From Actinomycetota bacterium (GTDB taxonomy: Bacteria > Actinomycetota > Geothermincolia > Fen-727 > Anoxymicrobiaceae), in assembly GCA_018896525.1 (NCBI GenBank), contig JAHIMR010000067.1:1-60814 (forward strand): a stretch of DNA of 60,814 nucleotides, read 5' to 3'. The position numbers and the translations under genes were made by a program. Of this stretch, positions 9,565 through 18,624 are shown in pieces (positions within the stretch are counted from its first letter, which is position 1; each line of letters opens with the position of its first letter). The notes beneath the pieces are model-generated. The model was not told the DNA's origin, searched no databases, and was given only the letters and a program-made list of their open reading frames with translations.

Positions 9565-12500
9565 CTACTTTATTATCCCATACTCCTTCAGGTACTCTTC
9601 CACCGTCTTGACGGTAAACCGGTTCGCCGGTAAGGTCTTGGGGCTGGTCAGGGCGTCAAGCTGCTTCTTGATCTCGGCCCAGAGCGTTGTGTTACCTACC
9701 TCTAGAGGAACGGGGTCAGTCTCATGGTAGCTGAAGTACCCGAAGTAGGCGTCCTTTGCGACCTGCTCGTCAACGTCCTTGTAGACCCAGACCTTGTCGC
9801 AGAAGCTTGGGGGGTCGGTACGACCATGTTCGTCGGGGGGTTCGCTTGCGTTATGGGACATCAAGTCCTCGATCTCTTCTATTGACATGAGTTGGTTCTC
9901 GTAGGTGCTGGTGCCCCTTTCAGTTGGGACAATTACTCCTTCTTCATTGGGCAAGGGGTCCCCGTGGGGCCACCCGCAGCTCGAGACGACCAGCTCCTTG
10001 TTTGTATACGCGGAATTGCCGTTTCGCACGAACTCATTAAGGAGTCTCTTCAAGCTGTCGTACGCGTACTCCCAGTCCCCCGGCCGGCCGAAGAGGTGAA
10101 CCCCTATCGCATCGCAGCTCTTGCCAAAGGAGAGCTCGGTGTTCAACTTGATGGTCTTCCTTGATTTTCCCGGTATCTTGTAGATTGTGGTCCCCGTATC
10201 TCTCCGCCCCCTGATCTCCTGGCCCTCCTCCGTCTGGACATAGAGCCGAACCTCGGCTTCCTGAGCGTTCGGGTTCATGATGCAGATATACTCCTCGAAT
10301 ACGTTTCCCGTGCAGTCCTTCACCTCGAGCCCCGGCCACATCGAGCCTACCGCGCCTTCGGCAAAGTACCACTTGGTGGCCCCTCCCTGGACGCTGCCCA
10401 TGACGTTGTGGCCGCCCGATACACTTTCGTCGTAGAACTCCCAGTGATAGTTTACCCGCTTTTCTTCCTCGGGCGTCGTACCGATCAATCCCATGATTTC
10501 TTGCTCGGTATATTGCCACTCCTCCTCCATATTGAGGCACGCATTTGCGGCGGCGACCTTGGCCCCATTGTCCTTCTCGATGTCAAAGGCGTTGCTGAGC
10601 CTTCCTTGTACGTCCCGTCTCCAGTTACCCCCTCCGTAGCGGAGAGCCCGCAGCTTCCTGTTGTTTTTGAAGTACACGGGCCGCTCGCACACGATAGGGT
10701 GACCGGCCTGCACTTGAATGGAAACATCCCGCTGGGGGCCCACGGTGCTTCCCGTTACATCATCCACAATGTCTGTTTCAATAAACAGTGTGACACGGCT
10801 ATGGGCAGGCAAGTTCCGGTCATGTTCTATTACCGTGCCCTCCTCGTTCATGCACGTAATCTTTGCTATAGTCTGCTCTTTACTTGGGTTCTGGAGACAG
10901 AGCCAGGTCTCGAACTTGCCTTGCCCGGCTTCGTGCCTGGTGCAGCCTTCGGCGAAGTACCAGTTTTTCGCAGGGCCTGTCGCCCCCAGGGTATTGTGGC
11001 CACCGTTGCAGCCGGGGACGTTTCCCCTTCCCGGGTACTCGAAGTAAACCGGCCTCTCGCAGACAATGGCCTGATTGGAGGTCACCTTGATGGATACGTC
11101 CCGGCCTGGGGGTACGTGATTGTTGACTTTCACCGTTTTCCTGCTGGTTGCGTCGACGGTCTCTTGCTTCGATATCGTTTCTCCGCCGTCCAGCATGTAG
11201 ACTATGTCAACGGTTGCCGCGTTTACCTGCGGGTTCTGGATGCAGAGCCAGGTCTCAAAGCCCTCTCGGGTGCAGCCCTCGGCAAAGTACCATTCATCTT
11301 GTGGAGCGTTGGCTCCGGCAACGATATGGCCCCCCCTGTACTTTCCCTTATTGTTGAAGTACATGGGCCGCTCGCAGATTATCGGTATGTTTGATGTCAC
11401 CTTGACCGAAACGTTCTTGTCCGGGCCAGCCTGACCGGAGTCGTGAACCGTGATGGTGTTCCTGCTGTTTCCCGCTACTTCATGCCCTCTGGTGATTACA
11501 CCGTTCTCCGTCATGTACTCAACTGTTACCGTTGCCGTCTCGGTCGCCGGATTCGGGTTCTGGATGCACAGGTACTCCTCGAAACCTTCCAACGTGCAGC
11601 CTTCGGCGAAGTACCACTCCGTTTCAGGCTCTACTACCCCGAAAGTGCAGTGACCCCCCGGGATCCTATCGCTGTAGTTGAAGTACATGGGCCGCTCGCA
11701 GAGTACGGGTACGTTCGACTCGATCCTGGCGCTCACCGCCTGACCGGGCCTGCCGTTGTCGTCGAGCGCCCGGTTGTAGGAATCCCAGTTCTCGTGAAGG
11801 CCCGACTCGTGGTGCACGGGCAAATACGCCTGGTCGTCGTAGAGGTCGCCGCTTATAACGCACGACTTACCGCCCGGATCGTTTTCCTTTATCTCGTCGT
11901 AGGCCACCTGCTGGAGCCTCGGGTAGTCTATGGTCGGCCAGCCGTAGAAATGAATCCATGCGTACTGGGGTCCCCAGTAGTTGGCGAGCTTGAACTCGCC
12001 GGTAGACGCGAGATAGTCAGCGTCGTACTGCCTTTCTATCAGGTTGAACCCGCGCCCCGGTTCCTCGGCCGGCTCGTAGTAGCCGATTGCGCTGCCGTAG
12101 CCGCGCGACGATTGATCGGCTTCTTTCTTGTCGCTGTTTGAAAGGGCCCTGAAGTACTCCCGGTAGAACTCCATGCCTGCGCCCCGGTAGATGGTCGCTT
12201 TGACGAGTTCCGTTATTCTGGCTTTGTAAGGCCCGCAATCGTACGGTTCTAAAGTCAATGGATGTACTTTATCTTTGTAATCTTCATCAACCTCTTCGGG
12301 AGTTGGTATGCCCCCCGACCAATCAACAATCGTTTCACCATCAGGCTCAAGAGCCGGAACGAACGGAAAGCCGGAAGAGCCAGGTGAGCCATCCCTGGTA
12401 CCCGACCACTTGAGCCATCCGGAGTTGTCGTAGCACTCGTAACCGTCAGGTACCCTGATCGTAGTGGTCACCTTCGTGCCGAAGAAACCGTACTCCCCAA

Positions 12501-13053
12501 GGCTGTTCAGGATTCTATCGAACTTGTCAAAGCGCTTGCCCGAGGAACCCATCGCCCTTGACTCTGAAAGGAGCAGGCCTGTGGATACGAAGAAATCACC
12601 GTACTTGAATGACTCCTCATAGGAATTCTCCGTGAAGGGAACGATCCCAACCCTTGAATAACCGTCGAAGTAATCGTTCGTTATATAGTCGGAGAGTCGC
12701 TTCTTCCATTTGTCAACATCGTATGACCCGTCAGGCAGTTTGGGAATTGATTTACTAAGGAAAGCCCAGATGCTGGCACTTGTCTTCAGTTTTATCCCGG
12801 GATCTGGTTTGTTCTGCTCGCCCATCCCGCAGGTGCTGTCCCAGGCCTGAAGGCCAAGGACTCTTCTTGTCGCGTAATCGTTCGGTTCGGGCCAAGTCGC
12901 TTCCTCTTCACCTGTAGCACCCGGGCCTGCCGCTACGGCCAGGATAACTATGCCGGCAATGGCCAGGGCAAGTAGAACTCTCCTGTACTCAAGGAAACGA
13001 GGCAATGCCCTTCTCTCCTGTCTGTTCTTCACGATGGACCGTGGTCGGTTCAT
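9565..13053 (-). CDS. Membrane-anchored or secreted protein of unknown head domain with WYFAEGCT repeats
   Basis: 1162 residues. A basic N-terminus and one hydrophobic segment (about 28-46) form a signal anchor. Residues ~50-440 are an unrecognised domain. Then come one half repeat and four repeats of the cysteine subtype (WYFAEGCT, LCIQNP, ICERPMYF). About 75 residues are inserted in the last repeat between VCERPVYF and GGHNVMG. The ~190-residue C-terminal region (GVHLFGRPGDWEYAYDSLKR, LVVSSCGWPHG) is also unrecognised. It sits 12 bases downstream of the beta-helix gene and 13 bases upstream of the propeller-like gene, so the three are probably co-transcribed. I assign no function. Confidence 0.8.
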   Translation of the reverse strand: MNRPRSIVKNRQERRALPRFLEYRRVLLALAIAGIVILAVAAGPGATGEEEATWPEPNDYATRRVLGLQAWDSTCGMGEQNKPDPGIKLKTSASIWAFLSKSIPKLPDGSYDVDKWKKRLSDYITNDYFDGYSRVGIVPFTENSYEESFKYGDFFVSTGLLLSESRAMGSSGKRFDKFDRILNSLGEYGFFGTKVTTTIRVPDGYECYDNSGWLKWSGTRDGSPGSSGFPFVPALEPDGETIVDWSGGIPTPEEVDEDYKDKVHPLTLEPYDCGPYKARITELVKATIYRGAGMEFYREYFRALSNSDKKEADQSSRGYGSAIGYYEPAEEPGRGFNLIERQYDADYLASTGEFKLANYWGPQYAWIHFYGWPTIDYPRLQQVAYDEIKENDPGGKSCVISGDLYDDQAYLPVHHESGLHENWDSYNRALDDNGRPGQAVSARIESNVPVLCERPMYFNYSDRIPGGHCTFGVVEPETEWYFAEGCTLEGFEEYLCIQNPNPATETATVTVEYMTENGVITRGHEVAGNSRNTITVHDSGQAGPDKNVSVKVTSNIPIICERPMYFNNKGKYRGGHIVAGANAPQDEWYFAEGCTREGFETWLCIQNPQVNAATVDIVYMLDGGETISKQETVDATSRKTVKVNNHVPPGRDVSIKVTSNQAIVCERPVYFEYPGRGNVPGCNGGHNTLGATGPAKNWYFAEGCTRHEAGQGKFETWLCLQNPSKEQTIAKITCMNEEGTVIEHDRNLPAHSRVTLFIETDIVDDVTGSTVGPQRDVSIQVQAGHPIVCERPVYFKNNRKLRALRYGGGNWRRDVQGRLSNAFDIEKDNGAKVAAANACLNMEEEWQYTEQEIMGLIGTTPEEEKRVNYHWEFYDESVSGGHNVMGSVQGGATKWYFAEGAVGSMWPGLEVKDCTGNVFEEYICIMNPNAQEAEVRLYVQTEEGQEIRGRRDTGTTIYKIPGKSRKTIKLNTELSFGKSCDAIGVHLFGRPGDWEYAYDSLKRLLNEFVRNGNSAYTNKELVVSSCGWPHGDPLPNEEGVIVPTERGTSTYENQLMSIEEIEDLMSHNASEPPDEHGRTDPPSFCDKVWVYKDVDEQVAKDAYFGYFSYHETDPVPLEVGNTTLWAEIKKQLDALTSPKTLPANRFTVKTVEEYLKEYGIIK

Positions 13054-13065
13054 GTGCTTTTCGGA

Positions 13066-16000
13066 TTACCGTTCACCCGCCGGGGGCGCGTAGCCGGTCG
13101 ACACGTGCCCCCCGAACTTCCGGCACCAGTAGATCGTCCTTTCGATTGCGACCCTCTTTTCTTTTCCCTCGTCGGCTACGTTGGCCTCCACGCAGAAGAC
13201 GCTATCCGCCGTATAGTCCTTGGTCTTGAGTGTGTACCTCGAGTGCGGCTTGATGTTGGGGATGACCTCCCAGGAGATTATCCCGGAGGGCCCCCGGAAG
13301 TAGAGTTCAACGGTAACCGGCTCATCGGTGGGGTTCATGATGAGCAGGTACGATTCGATGTCAAGGCAGGCCAGGTCTTCCCCTTCCGCCAGGTACCAGT
13401 TGCGCGCCGCGTCTGGTGCGCCCATTGAGTTGTGGCCGGCCCTGTGGCCGCCGGTCTCCCAGTACATTGAGCGCTCGCAGATTACCGGAACCCCGTTGGT
13501 GGATGTGACCTCTGTTGAGACGTCCATGCCGGGGGCCAGTTCGTTCAAGTGAACCGTCTTCCTCCGGTGGGGTTCAACCACAAGGTCGAGCTTCTCCAGG
13601 GGACCGTCCTTGCCGCAGAGAAGCAGCTCAAGCTCCGCCGTCTCGTCATTCGGGTTCTGCACCAGGACCCACTCCTCGAAGCCCCAGGCTGTTGTTCCCT
13701 CGGGGAAGAGCCACTGGAGGGACGGAGCGGTCACCCCCATGGTGTTGTGGCCTCCCCTCATCTCGTCCCAGTACATGCTCCTCTCGGCTATGATGCCGAT
13801 GTCGGACTCCACCTTGATTGACACGTTGGCCTCCGGGAGGTGTTCGTCTATCGAGACGCTGAACCTTGATTCCGGTTGTAGGCCTATCGGGCCTATCGTC
13901 TCAATGCCCCAGTCTGTCATGCACCGAAGCGTCACGTGGGCGGTCTCTTGGTTCGGATTGAGCAGCAGCATCCAGGTGTCGAAACCGAAGGCGGTGCAGC
14001 CCTCGCCGAAGTACCACTCCTTTGAGGTCGCGGTGGCCCCCACCGTGTTGTGGCCGTCGGTCCTCTCCCACCAGTAGGGACCGCTGTTCATGTTGTAGGT
14101 GTACTCATCCCGGTGGGGGCTAACCTCGCCGTCCGGCCCACGCCAGTACATGGTGCGCTCGCAGATGACCCCCAGGGGAGTCCCGTACTTGTCAGTAGCG
14201 ACGATCTTCACCGCTACGTCTCGGCCGTCGATCTCTTCTGCCGAGTCGAGGTGCAGTGAACCACGTCGGTAAGGCTCAACGCGCCACTTCCTCTCTACTA
14301 CCTCTCCGGGCATGTATAGTGTTATACCGATATAGGCGTCCTCCCCGTTGGGGTTCATTATGACTATCCACTCCTGGAAGGGGTCTCTGGTACAACCCTC
14401 CGCGAAGTACCAGACCGGGGATATGGCAGGCGGCTCGTCGGCTTGGACCACCTCTATGTCGTCGCTGTAGGCGGGGCTCACGTTGCCCACCTCGTCCATG
14501 TACTTGACGTAGACCGTCCTCTTTCCAAGGCCGGGGGGGAGCTCCCATTCCTTCTGCTCGGTGAACGCTTCCCAGGAGGCGCCGGTGAACCCCTGGCTGT
14601 TGGAGACCATCATCCGCATCTTGTCCTTGGGGGTGACGTTATCGTATGCGTCAAGGTAGAGCTTGACCAGGCTCTCGGTCGTCTGGGGTGCACCGTTGTT
14701 GATGGCCACCGATCCGTGTGGGGGCACGCGGTCGAGCACTGTCACGCACATTGAGAACTCGCTCGAGTTGCCGGACCTGTCCGTGGCCAGGGCGGTTACC
14801 GTTTCACCCGCCTCGAGCGTGAGGTTCTCCCGGGAGAACTCCCCGTCCCCGTCGCACTGGGCCCAGCCGAGGTACTCGGCCCCCTCCCCGTAGCCGGTCG
14901 GGTCTTCCGCTGCCCGGTAGAGCCTGACTATCGAGTCCGGAACGCAGGTACCGGTCACTGTGGTCCCGCTCTCGTACTCGAGGGCGCTTCCCATCTCTGG
15001 CATGCTCATCCAGAGGTTGGGTCGTCCCGGGGTGGGATAGGGAAAGGAGCCCGGGGGGGCGTTTGGTCCGGGGTCCGGCGCGATGTCTACGGCCAGACCC
15101 CCGTTTCCCTCAAAGAAGTTGCCGATTATGGCGTTATTGTAGTTGTCCGTTCCCGAGAGCACGATGCCCTCGGCGGTGTTGCCCGAGATGGTGTTCCCCT
15201 CCTGGGTGCCGGCTCCCCCGACCCGGTTGTTCTGTGCGTAAGCTCCCAGGTCGATACCGGCGCCGTTGGGGATCGGTTCACCTCTCTTGCCGCAGCCTAT
15301 GTGGTTGGCGCTTATCACGTTGTTGTACGCCTCCAGGTCCAGCACGCCGTAGACCCTTATGCCGCTTCCTGCGTTCCCCGAGATGACGTTTCCCTCGAGG
15401 GGTATGTCGCCGCCGATGAGGTTGCTCCGGCAACAATCGATGCGTACCCCATCTTGAAGGTTGGGAATCGGGTTCACGCCTGTTACGTCGGTCCCGATAT
15501 AGTTGCCGGATACCATGTTATTCTCTGTAACAGGCTCTTCGGGGATACCGACTAAATACACTCCGCTCATATTGTTCCCTGAAATGACGTTTCTCTCTCC
15601 TGATGAATCCCCTCCGATAACGTTGTACTTCCCCCCAAAAATACCGACACCTACTCCGTTGGGGATAGCCGAATCCCCGTCAGCGTTGGTGCCAATGTAG
15701 TTCCCCGTAACGACGTTTCCGGTCGTCTCCTCGCTTTGCGCGGCGATAACTACGCCGTTGATGTTTCCCGATATGACATTCCTTGACGCGGGACCCTGTC
15801 CACCGATCGCATTGTTCGAGGAGTCAACAATAATAACGCCGTATGAAGGTGAGCTGGCCGCGGGAGAATCTCCCGCGGCGTTCAGGCCGATGTGATTTCC
15901 CGAAACAACGGTCCCCTCAGCGCCCATGATCGCTACGTTCCACCCGCCATCCACCGCGACGACGTTTCCGGATATCTCGTTACCGATCTCGGTCCCGGAA

Positions 16001-16734
16001 GACCCCCCCATGACAACTACCCCGTACAATTGGTTCGGCATCGAATTGTTGCCGTGCTGGTCCACCCCGATATAGTTTCCCTTGACGACGTTGTTGCTAC
16101 CCCCGATAATGCCCACGCCGTAAGGATCGTTGCCGCTGATGACGTTCCGGTCACCCGGAGTATCGCCGCCGATTACGTTTCCATTGCCGGAGATCACTAT
16201 CCCGTAACCGTTTGGATCCGGGCTCTGGCCATCTCTCGTTCCTATGAAACACCCACTGACGGTGTTGTAACTTGAGTTGTAGATGGCTATCGCTGAATAC
16301 CAGGCGGTTGTTCCAACCACCCTTAACCCCTTGATGGTATTCCCGTCAGACATAACGAGAAAACAGTGCTGTGAACCCGGGCCTGGTATCAGTTGCGCGT
16401 CGATAACCACCGTATTGGCACCCGCGTCTATGGTCGTCGAACCCTCGGTAAGGGTGTAACTGCTCGATGGCTGGATGGTCATTTCTGAGGAGAAGGTTAT
16501 GGTGTCGGGCTCGCCGTTGGTGTTGGCATCTTCTATCGCCTTCCTTAGCGTACCTGGGCCGGAGTCGCCGGGGTCGGTGACCACGAAGTCGTCGGCACGC
16601 GCTGTTGGGCGGGGGGCAAGAAGGACAAAGGTTACGAGAAGCAGTGAGAGGAACGCCAGTGACCCAAGGATATGCGTGGCACGACGAACCGTTCCCGCGC
16701 TTTTCCGTTCTCCCGCTTCCGGCTCTGAGCCCAT
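13066..16734 (-). CDS. Secreted right-handed parallel beta-helix protein with WYFAEGCT repeats
   Basis: 1222 residues. A hydrophobic signal segment (about 22-47) precedes the typical beta-helix entry motif VVTDPGDSGPGTLRKAI. Many short coils of the NVISGN / GNYIG / GVGI type follow, to about residue 560, as in pectate-lyase-like and NosD-like folds. Two Ig-like modules (DGDGEFSRENLTL; YVKYMDEVGNVSP) lead into four C-terminal repeats of mixed subtype (WYFAEGCT, WYFGEGCT, WLFPEGTT, WYLAEGED). It is the first gene of the three-gene operon. A polysaccharide-binding or adhesive role is likely. No catalytic residues were identified. Confidence 0.85.
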   Translation of the reverse strand: MGSEPEAGERKSAGTVRRATHILGSLAFLSLLLVTFVLLAPRPTARADDFVVTDPGDSGPGTLRKAIEDANTNGEPDTITFSSEMTIQPSSSYTLTEGSTTIDAGANTVVIDAQLIPGPGSQHCFLVMSDGNTIKGLRVVGTTAWYSAIAIYNSSYNTVSGCFIGTRDGQSPDPNGYGIVISGNGNVIGGDTPGDRNVISGNDPYGVGIIGGSNNVVKGNYIGVDQHGNNSMPNQLYGVVVMGGSSGTEIGNEISGNVVAVDGGWNVAIMGAEGTVVSGNHIGLNAAGDSPAASSPSYGVIIVDSSNNAIGGQGPASRNVISGNINGVVIAAQSEETTGNVVTGNYIGTNADGDSAIPNGVGVGIFGGKYNVIGGDSSGERNVISGNNMSGVYLVGIPEEPVTENNMVSGNYIGTDVTGVNPIPNLQDGVRIDCCRSNLIGGDIPLEGNVISGNAGSGIRVYGVLDLEAYNNVISANHIGCGKRGEPIPNGAGIDLGAYAQNNRVGGAGTQEGNTISGNTAEGIVLSGTDNYNNAIIGNFFEGNGGLAVDIAPDPGPNAPPGSFPYPTPGRPNLWMSMPEMGSALEYESGTTVTGTCVPDSIVRLYRAAEDPTGYGEGAEYLGWAQCDGDGEFSRENLTLEAGETVTALATDRSGNSSEFSMCVTVLDRVPPHGSVAINNGAPQTTESLVKLYLDAYDNVTPKDKMRMMVSNSQGFTGASWEAFTEQKEWELPPGLGKRTVYVKYMDEVGNVSPAYSDDIEVVQADEPPAISPVWYFAEGCTRDPFQEWIVIMNPNGEDAYIGITLYMPGEVVERKWRVEPYRRGSLHLDSAEEIDGRDVAVKIVATDKYGTPLGVICERTMYWRGPDGEVSPHRDEYTYNMNSGPYWWERTDGHNTVGATATSKEWYFGEGCTAFGFDTWMLLLNPNQETAHVTLRCMTDWGIETIGPIGLQPESRFSVSIDEHLPEANVSIKVESDIGIIAERSMYWDEMRGGHNTMGVTAPSLQWLFPEGTTAWGFEEWVLVQNPNDETAELELLLCGKDGPLEKLDLVVEPHRRKTVHLNELAPGMDVSTEVTSTNGVPVICERSMYWETGGHRAGHNSMGAPDAARNWYLAEGEDLACLDIESYLLIMNPTDEPVTVELYFRGPSGIISWEVIPNIKPHSRYTLKTKDYTADSVFCVEANVADEGKEKRVAIERTIYWCRKFGGHVSTGYAPPAGER

Positions 16735-16771
16735 GAGATGCCGCCCATCAACAGCCGCCCGCTTCCAGATG

Positions 16772-16802
16772 ATAATACCCCCCCCCCCGGAGATTGAGTC
16801 AA
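16772..16802 (-). promoter_or_regulatory. Promoter for the beta-helix operon
   Basis: The minus strand reads TTGACT, a 19-base spacer rich in G, then TATTAT, 38 bases before the ATG at 16734. The rest of the gap 16735-17233 holds a GCCGGC palindrome and the promoter of the divergent antiporter operon. Confidence 0.45.
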
Positions 16803-16903
16803 ATGCGAGGCGGGCGGGATCCGCCTCGTAGAAGCCGGGATAACATGTCCCGGTTCAAGTCATAGAGGGAGCCTCGCCTTCGAGACTTGACCTGATCGGT
16901 CGA

Positions 16904-16924
16904 GCGCCGGCAAGATGCCGGCGC
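16904..16924. repeat. GCCGGC palindromic repeat, copy 1
   Basis: Perfect hairpin GCGCCGGC-AAGAT-GCCGGCGC beside CTACGGGG. Related copies are at 28515-28536 and 57181-57204, all intergenic and next to a TAGCG or GCTAC edge. Confidence 0.6.
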
Positions 16925-17123
16925 TACGGGGGGGACCGCGACCAAAGTCGCCCCTCAGGCGGTGTGGGGGGAAGCGCGGGGTTCAGTCCGCGTCCCGGCC
17001 GGTTCCGTTGAGGTCCGGTTCGAGGCAGGACTACCGGCGGGCGCGTGGAACAGTTGGTCAGGGGGTGGTGGGATGCGGGCGTTTGCATGTGGCTGACGCC
17101 GCTCCGCTTCCCTCTATGGTTAT

Positions 17124-17153
17124 TTGACACCGAAAAACCGTGGAACATAGACT
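17124..17153 (+). promoter_or_regulatory. Promoter for the Mrp/Mbh-type antiporter operon
   Basis: TTGACA at 17124-17129, an 18-base spacer, and TAGACT at 17148-17153. Transcription would start near 17160, about 75 bases before the first ATG. No riboswitch-like fold was recognised in this short leader. Confidence 0.55.
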
Positions 17154-17233
17154 AGACGATATATCAGCTCCTTACCGGCTAACGTTTGATGAGAGCGGAT
17201 ACTCCGGGAAGAAAGCCACGAGCCAGGGCGGTA

Positions 17234-17770
17234 ATGATGTTGAAGCTAAAGGCCATGGCAAGAACGGTGAGAGAAACGATTCCCCTCACGGTATTCCTCT
17301 TCCTCCTCTGGATCATCTTCACCGAGAAGACAAACTGGGAGCACCTCCTCCTGGGCTTCATCGTGGCGGCCTTGTTCGCCCGGGTGTCTATCTTCATGAT
17401 CGGGGGCAAGCTCGACCCCAACCTGAACTGGAAGGTAGGCTTGAGGTTCTTCCCGTTCGCGATCCTGCTTTTCTGGGAGATAATGAAGGCAAGCTGGGAT
17501 GTCCTTACCAGGGTACTCCGGCCGAGCCTTCCCATCAGCCCCAGGATCATCGAGTTCGACTCCTACCTGGATTCGGATATCGCGAAGACCATGCTGGCCA
17601 ACTCGATAACGCTCACCCCCGGGACTGTGACCATTGATATTGACGGCAAACGCTTCTACGTCCACTGCCTGGCCCAGGAGCACGAGAGCGGCCTGCTGGA
17701 GGGGAAGCTGGAGCGGATGGTGGCCTGGCTTTTCGCCGAGGGGCCGGACGATGTCAGGAGTCTCAGGTGA
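17234..17770 (+). CDS. mrpE: Na+/H+ antiporter subunit MrpE (MnhE/MbhA family)
   Basis: About 178 residues with two N-terminal membrane helices (TVFLFLLWIIFTE and HLLLGFIVAALFA), then the conserved soluble part with TMLANSITLTPGTVTIDIDG, the hallmark of MnhE. It belongs to the multisubunit cation/proton antiporter in the cell membrane. The frame is open from TTG 17186. ATG 17234 is chosen because AGGGCGG lies just upstream; ATG 17255 is also possible. The stop overlaps the next start (GTGA). First gene of an operon of nine tightly packed subunit genes. Confidence 0.9.
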   Translation: MMLKLKAMARTVRETIPLTVFLFLLWIIFTEKTNWEHLLLGFIVAALFARVSIFMIGGKLDPNLNWKVGLRFFPFAILLFWEIMKASWDVLTRVLRPSLPISPRIIEFDSYLDSDIAKTMLANSITLTPGTVTIDIDGKRFYVHCLAQEHESGLLEGKLERMVAWLFAEGPDDVRSLR

Positions 17771-18030
17771 GCGATTTCGCGAACGAGTTCCTCCTGGCGG
17801 TGGCCGTGGTACTCATAATCAACGCGTTCCTCTGCCTGTACCGGGCGGCAGCCGGGCCCACCATTCAAGACAGGATCGTGGGCATCAACATCGTGAACAC
17901 TAAGACGATGGTGGTGCTGCTTATCCTATCCACCTTCCTGGGGGAGGAGCTGTACCTTGACATCGCCCTGGCCTACGCGCTCTTGAACTTCGTGGTCACC
18001 ATCACGATATCCAGGTATATCGAGACGTAA
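17767..18030 (+). CDS. mrpF: Na+/H+ antiporter subunit MrpF (MnhF/MbhB family)
   Basis: 87 residues with three membrane helices. The conserved core YRAAAGPTIQDRIVGINIVN is diagnostic of MrpF. The GTG start overlaps the mrpE stop by four bases, so translation is probably coupled. The length is normal for the family. Confidence 0.92.
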   Translation: MSDFANEFLLAVAVVLIINAFLCLYRAAAGPTIQDRIVGINIVNTKTMVVLLILSTFLGEELYLDIALAYALLNFVVTITISRYIET

Positions 18031-18040
18031 AGGAGAGCAG

Positions 18041-18397
18041 TTGAGTAACGTGGTCAAAGACACCTTGACGGTTATTTTCGGGCTGACCGGGGTCCTTTTC
18101 TTCATCGGCGGAACGGTTGGACTGCTCCGGTGCCCCGACCTGTACTCCCGTCTGCACCCGGCGACCAAGTGCGACACCGTTGGCTCCATCTCCATCACCG
18201 TCGCGCTGGCACTCCAGATCGGCCTTGACATGGCCCTGTTCAAGATCCTGGTGGTCATCTTCCTGCTGCTTATGACCAGCGCCCCGTCGGGCCACGCCAT
18301 CGGCAGGAGCGCTTTCATGAACGGCGTGATGCCCTGGCACAAGAAAGGGGTCGTTCCCTGGCCCCTGGAAGGAGGAGACCGTTGGACTGGACATTAA
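18041..18397 (+). CDS. mrpG: Na+/H+ antiporter subunit MrpG (MnhG/MbhC family)
   Basis: 118 residues, three membrane helices, with the family motif GLLRCPDLYSRLHPATKCDT followed by a hydrophobic VVIFLLLMTSAPSGHAIGRS. It starts at TTG 18041, placed by AAGGAGAG eight bases upstream. It is ten bases after mrpF and overlaps the next gene by 16 bases. Structural subunit of the antiporter membrane arm. Confidence 0.92.
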   Translation: MSNVVKDTLTVIFGLTGVLFFIGGTVGLLRCPDLYSRLHPATKCDTVGSISITVALALQIGLDMALFKILVVIFLLLMTSAPSGHAIGRSAFMNGVMPWHKKGVVPWPLEGGDRWTGH

Positions 18398-18624
18398 ACC
18401 TGTTGCTGCTGACGCTCCTCCTGGCCACCGCTATAGCGGTCATCAGGATCCGCGACCTGCTGGCGGCGGCAATCGTGTTCAGTGCCTACAGCCTGGTAAT
18501 GGCGATACTGTGGACCCAGCTCCGCGCGCCTGACCTCGCCCTGACGGAGGCCGCGGTAGGAGCCGGTGTGACCACGGTGCTGTTCATCATCACCATCTAC
18601 AGGACCGTCAGGAAGGAAGATTGA
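18382..18624 (+). CDS. MbhD-like antiporter subunit (DUF4040, MrpA C-terminal piece)
   Basis: 80 residues with three hydrophobic segments and the conserved motif LRAPDLALTEAAVGAGVTT. In standard Mrp systems this domain is part of the large MrpA. In archaeal Mbh and related complexes it is a separate protein, as here. TTG start at 18382 preceded by GGAAGGAGGAGACC. The stop overlaps the next ATG (ATGA). Confidence 0.85.
   Translation: MDWTLNLLLLTLLLATAIAVIRIRDLLAAAIVFSAYSLVMAILWTQLRAPDLALTEAAVGAGVTTVLFIITIYRTVRKED

Noticed and set aside
16925-17123. A riboswitch controlling the antiporter operon
   Set aside because: The predicted promoter at 17124-17153 lies downstream of this stretch, and I could not match it to a known fold.
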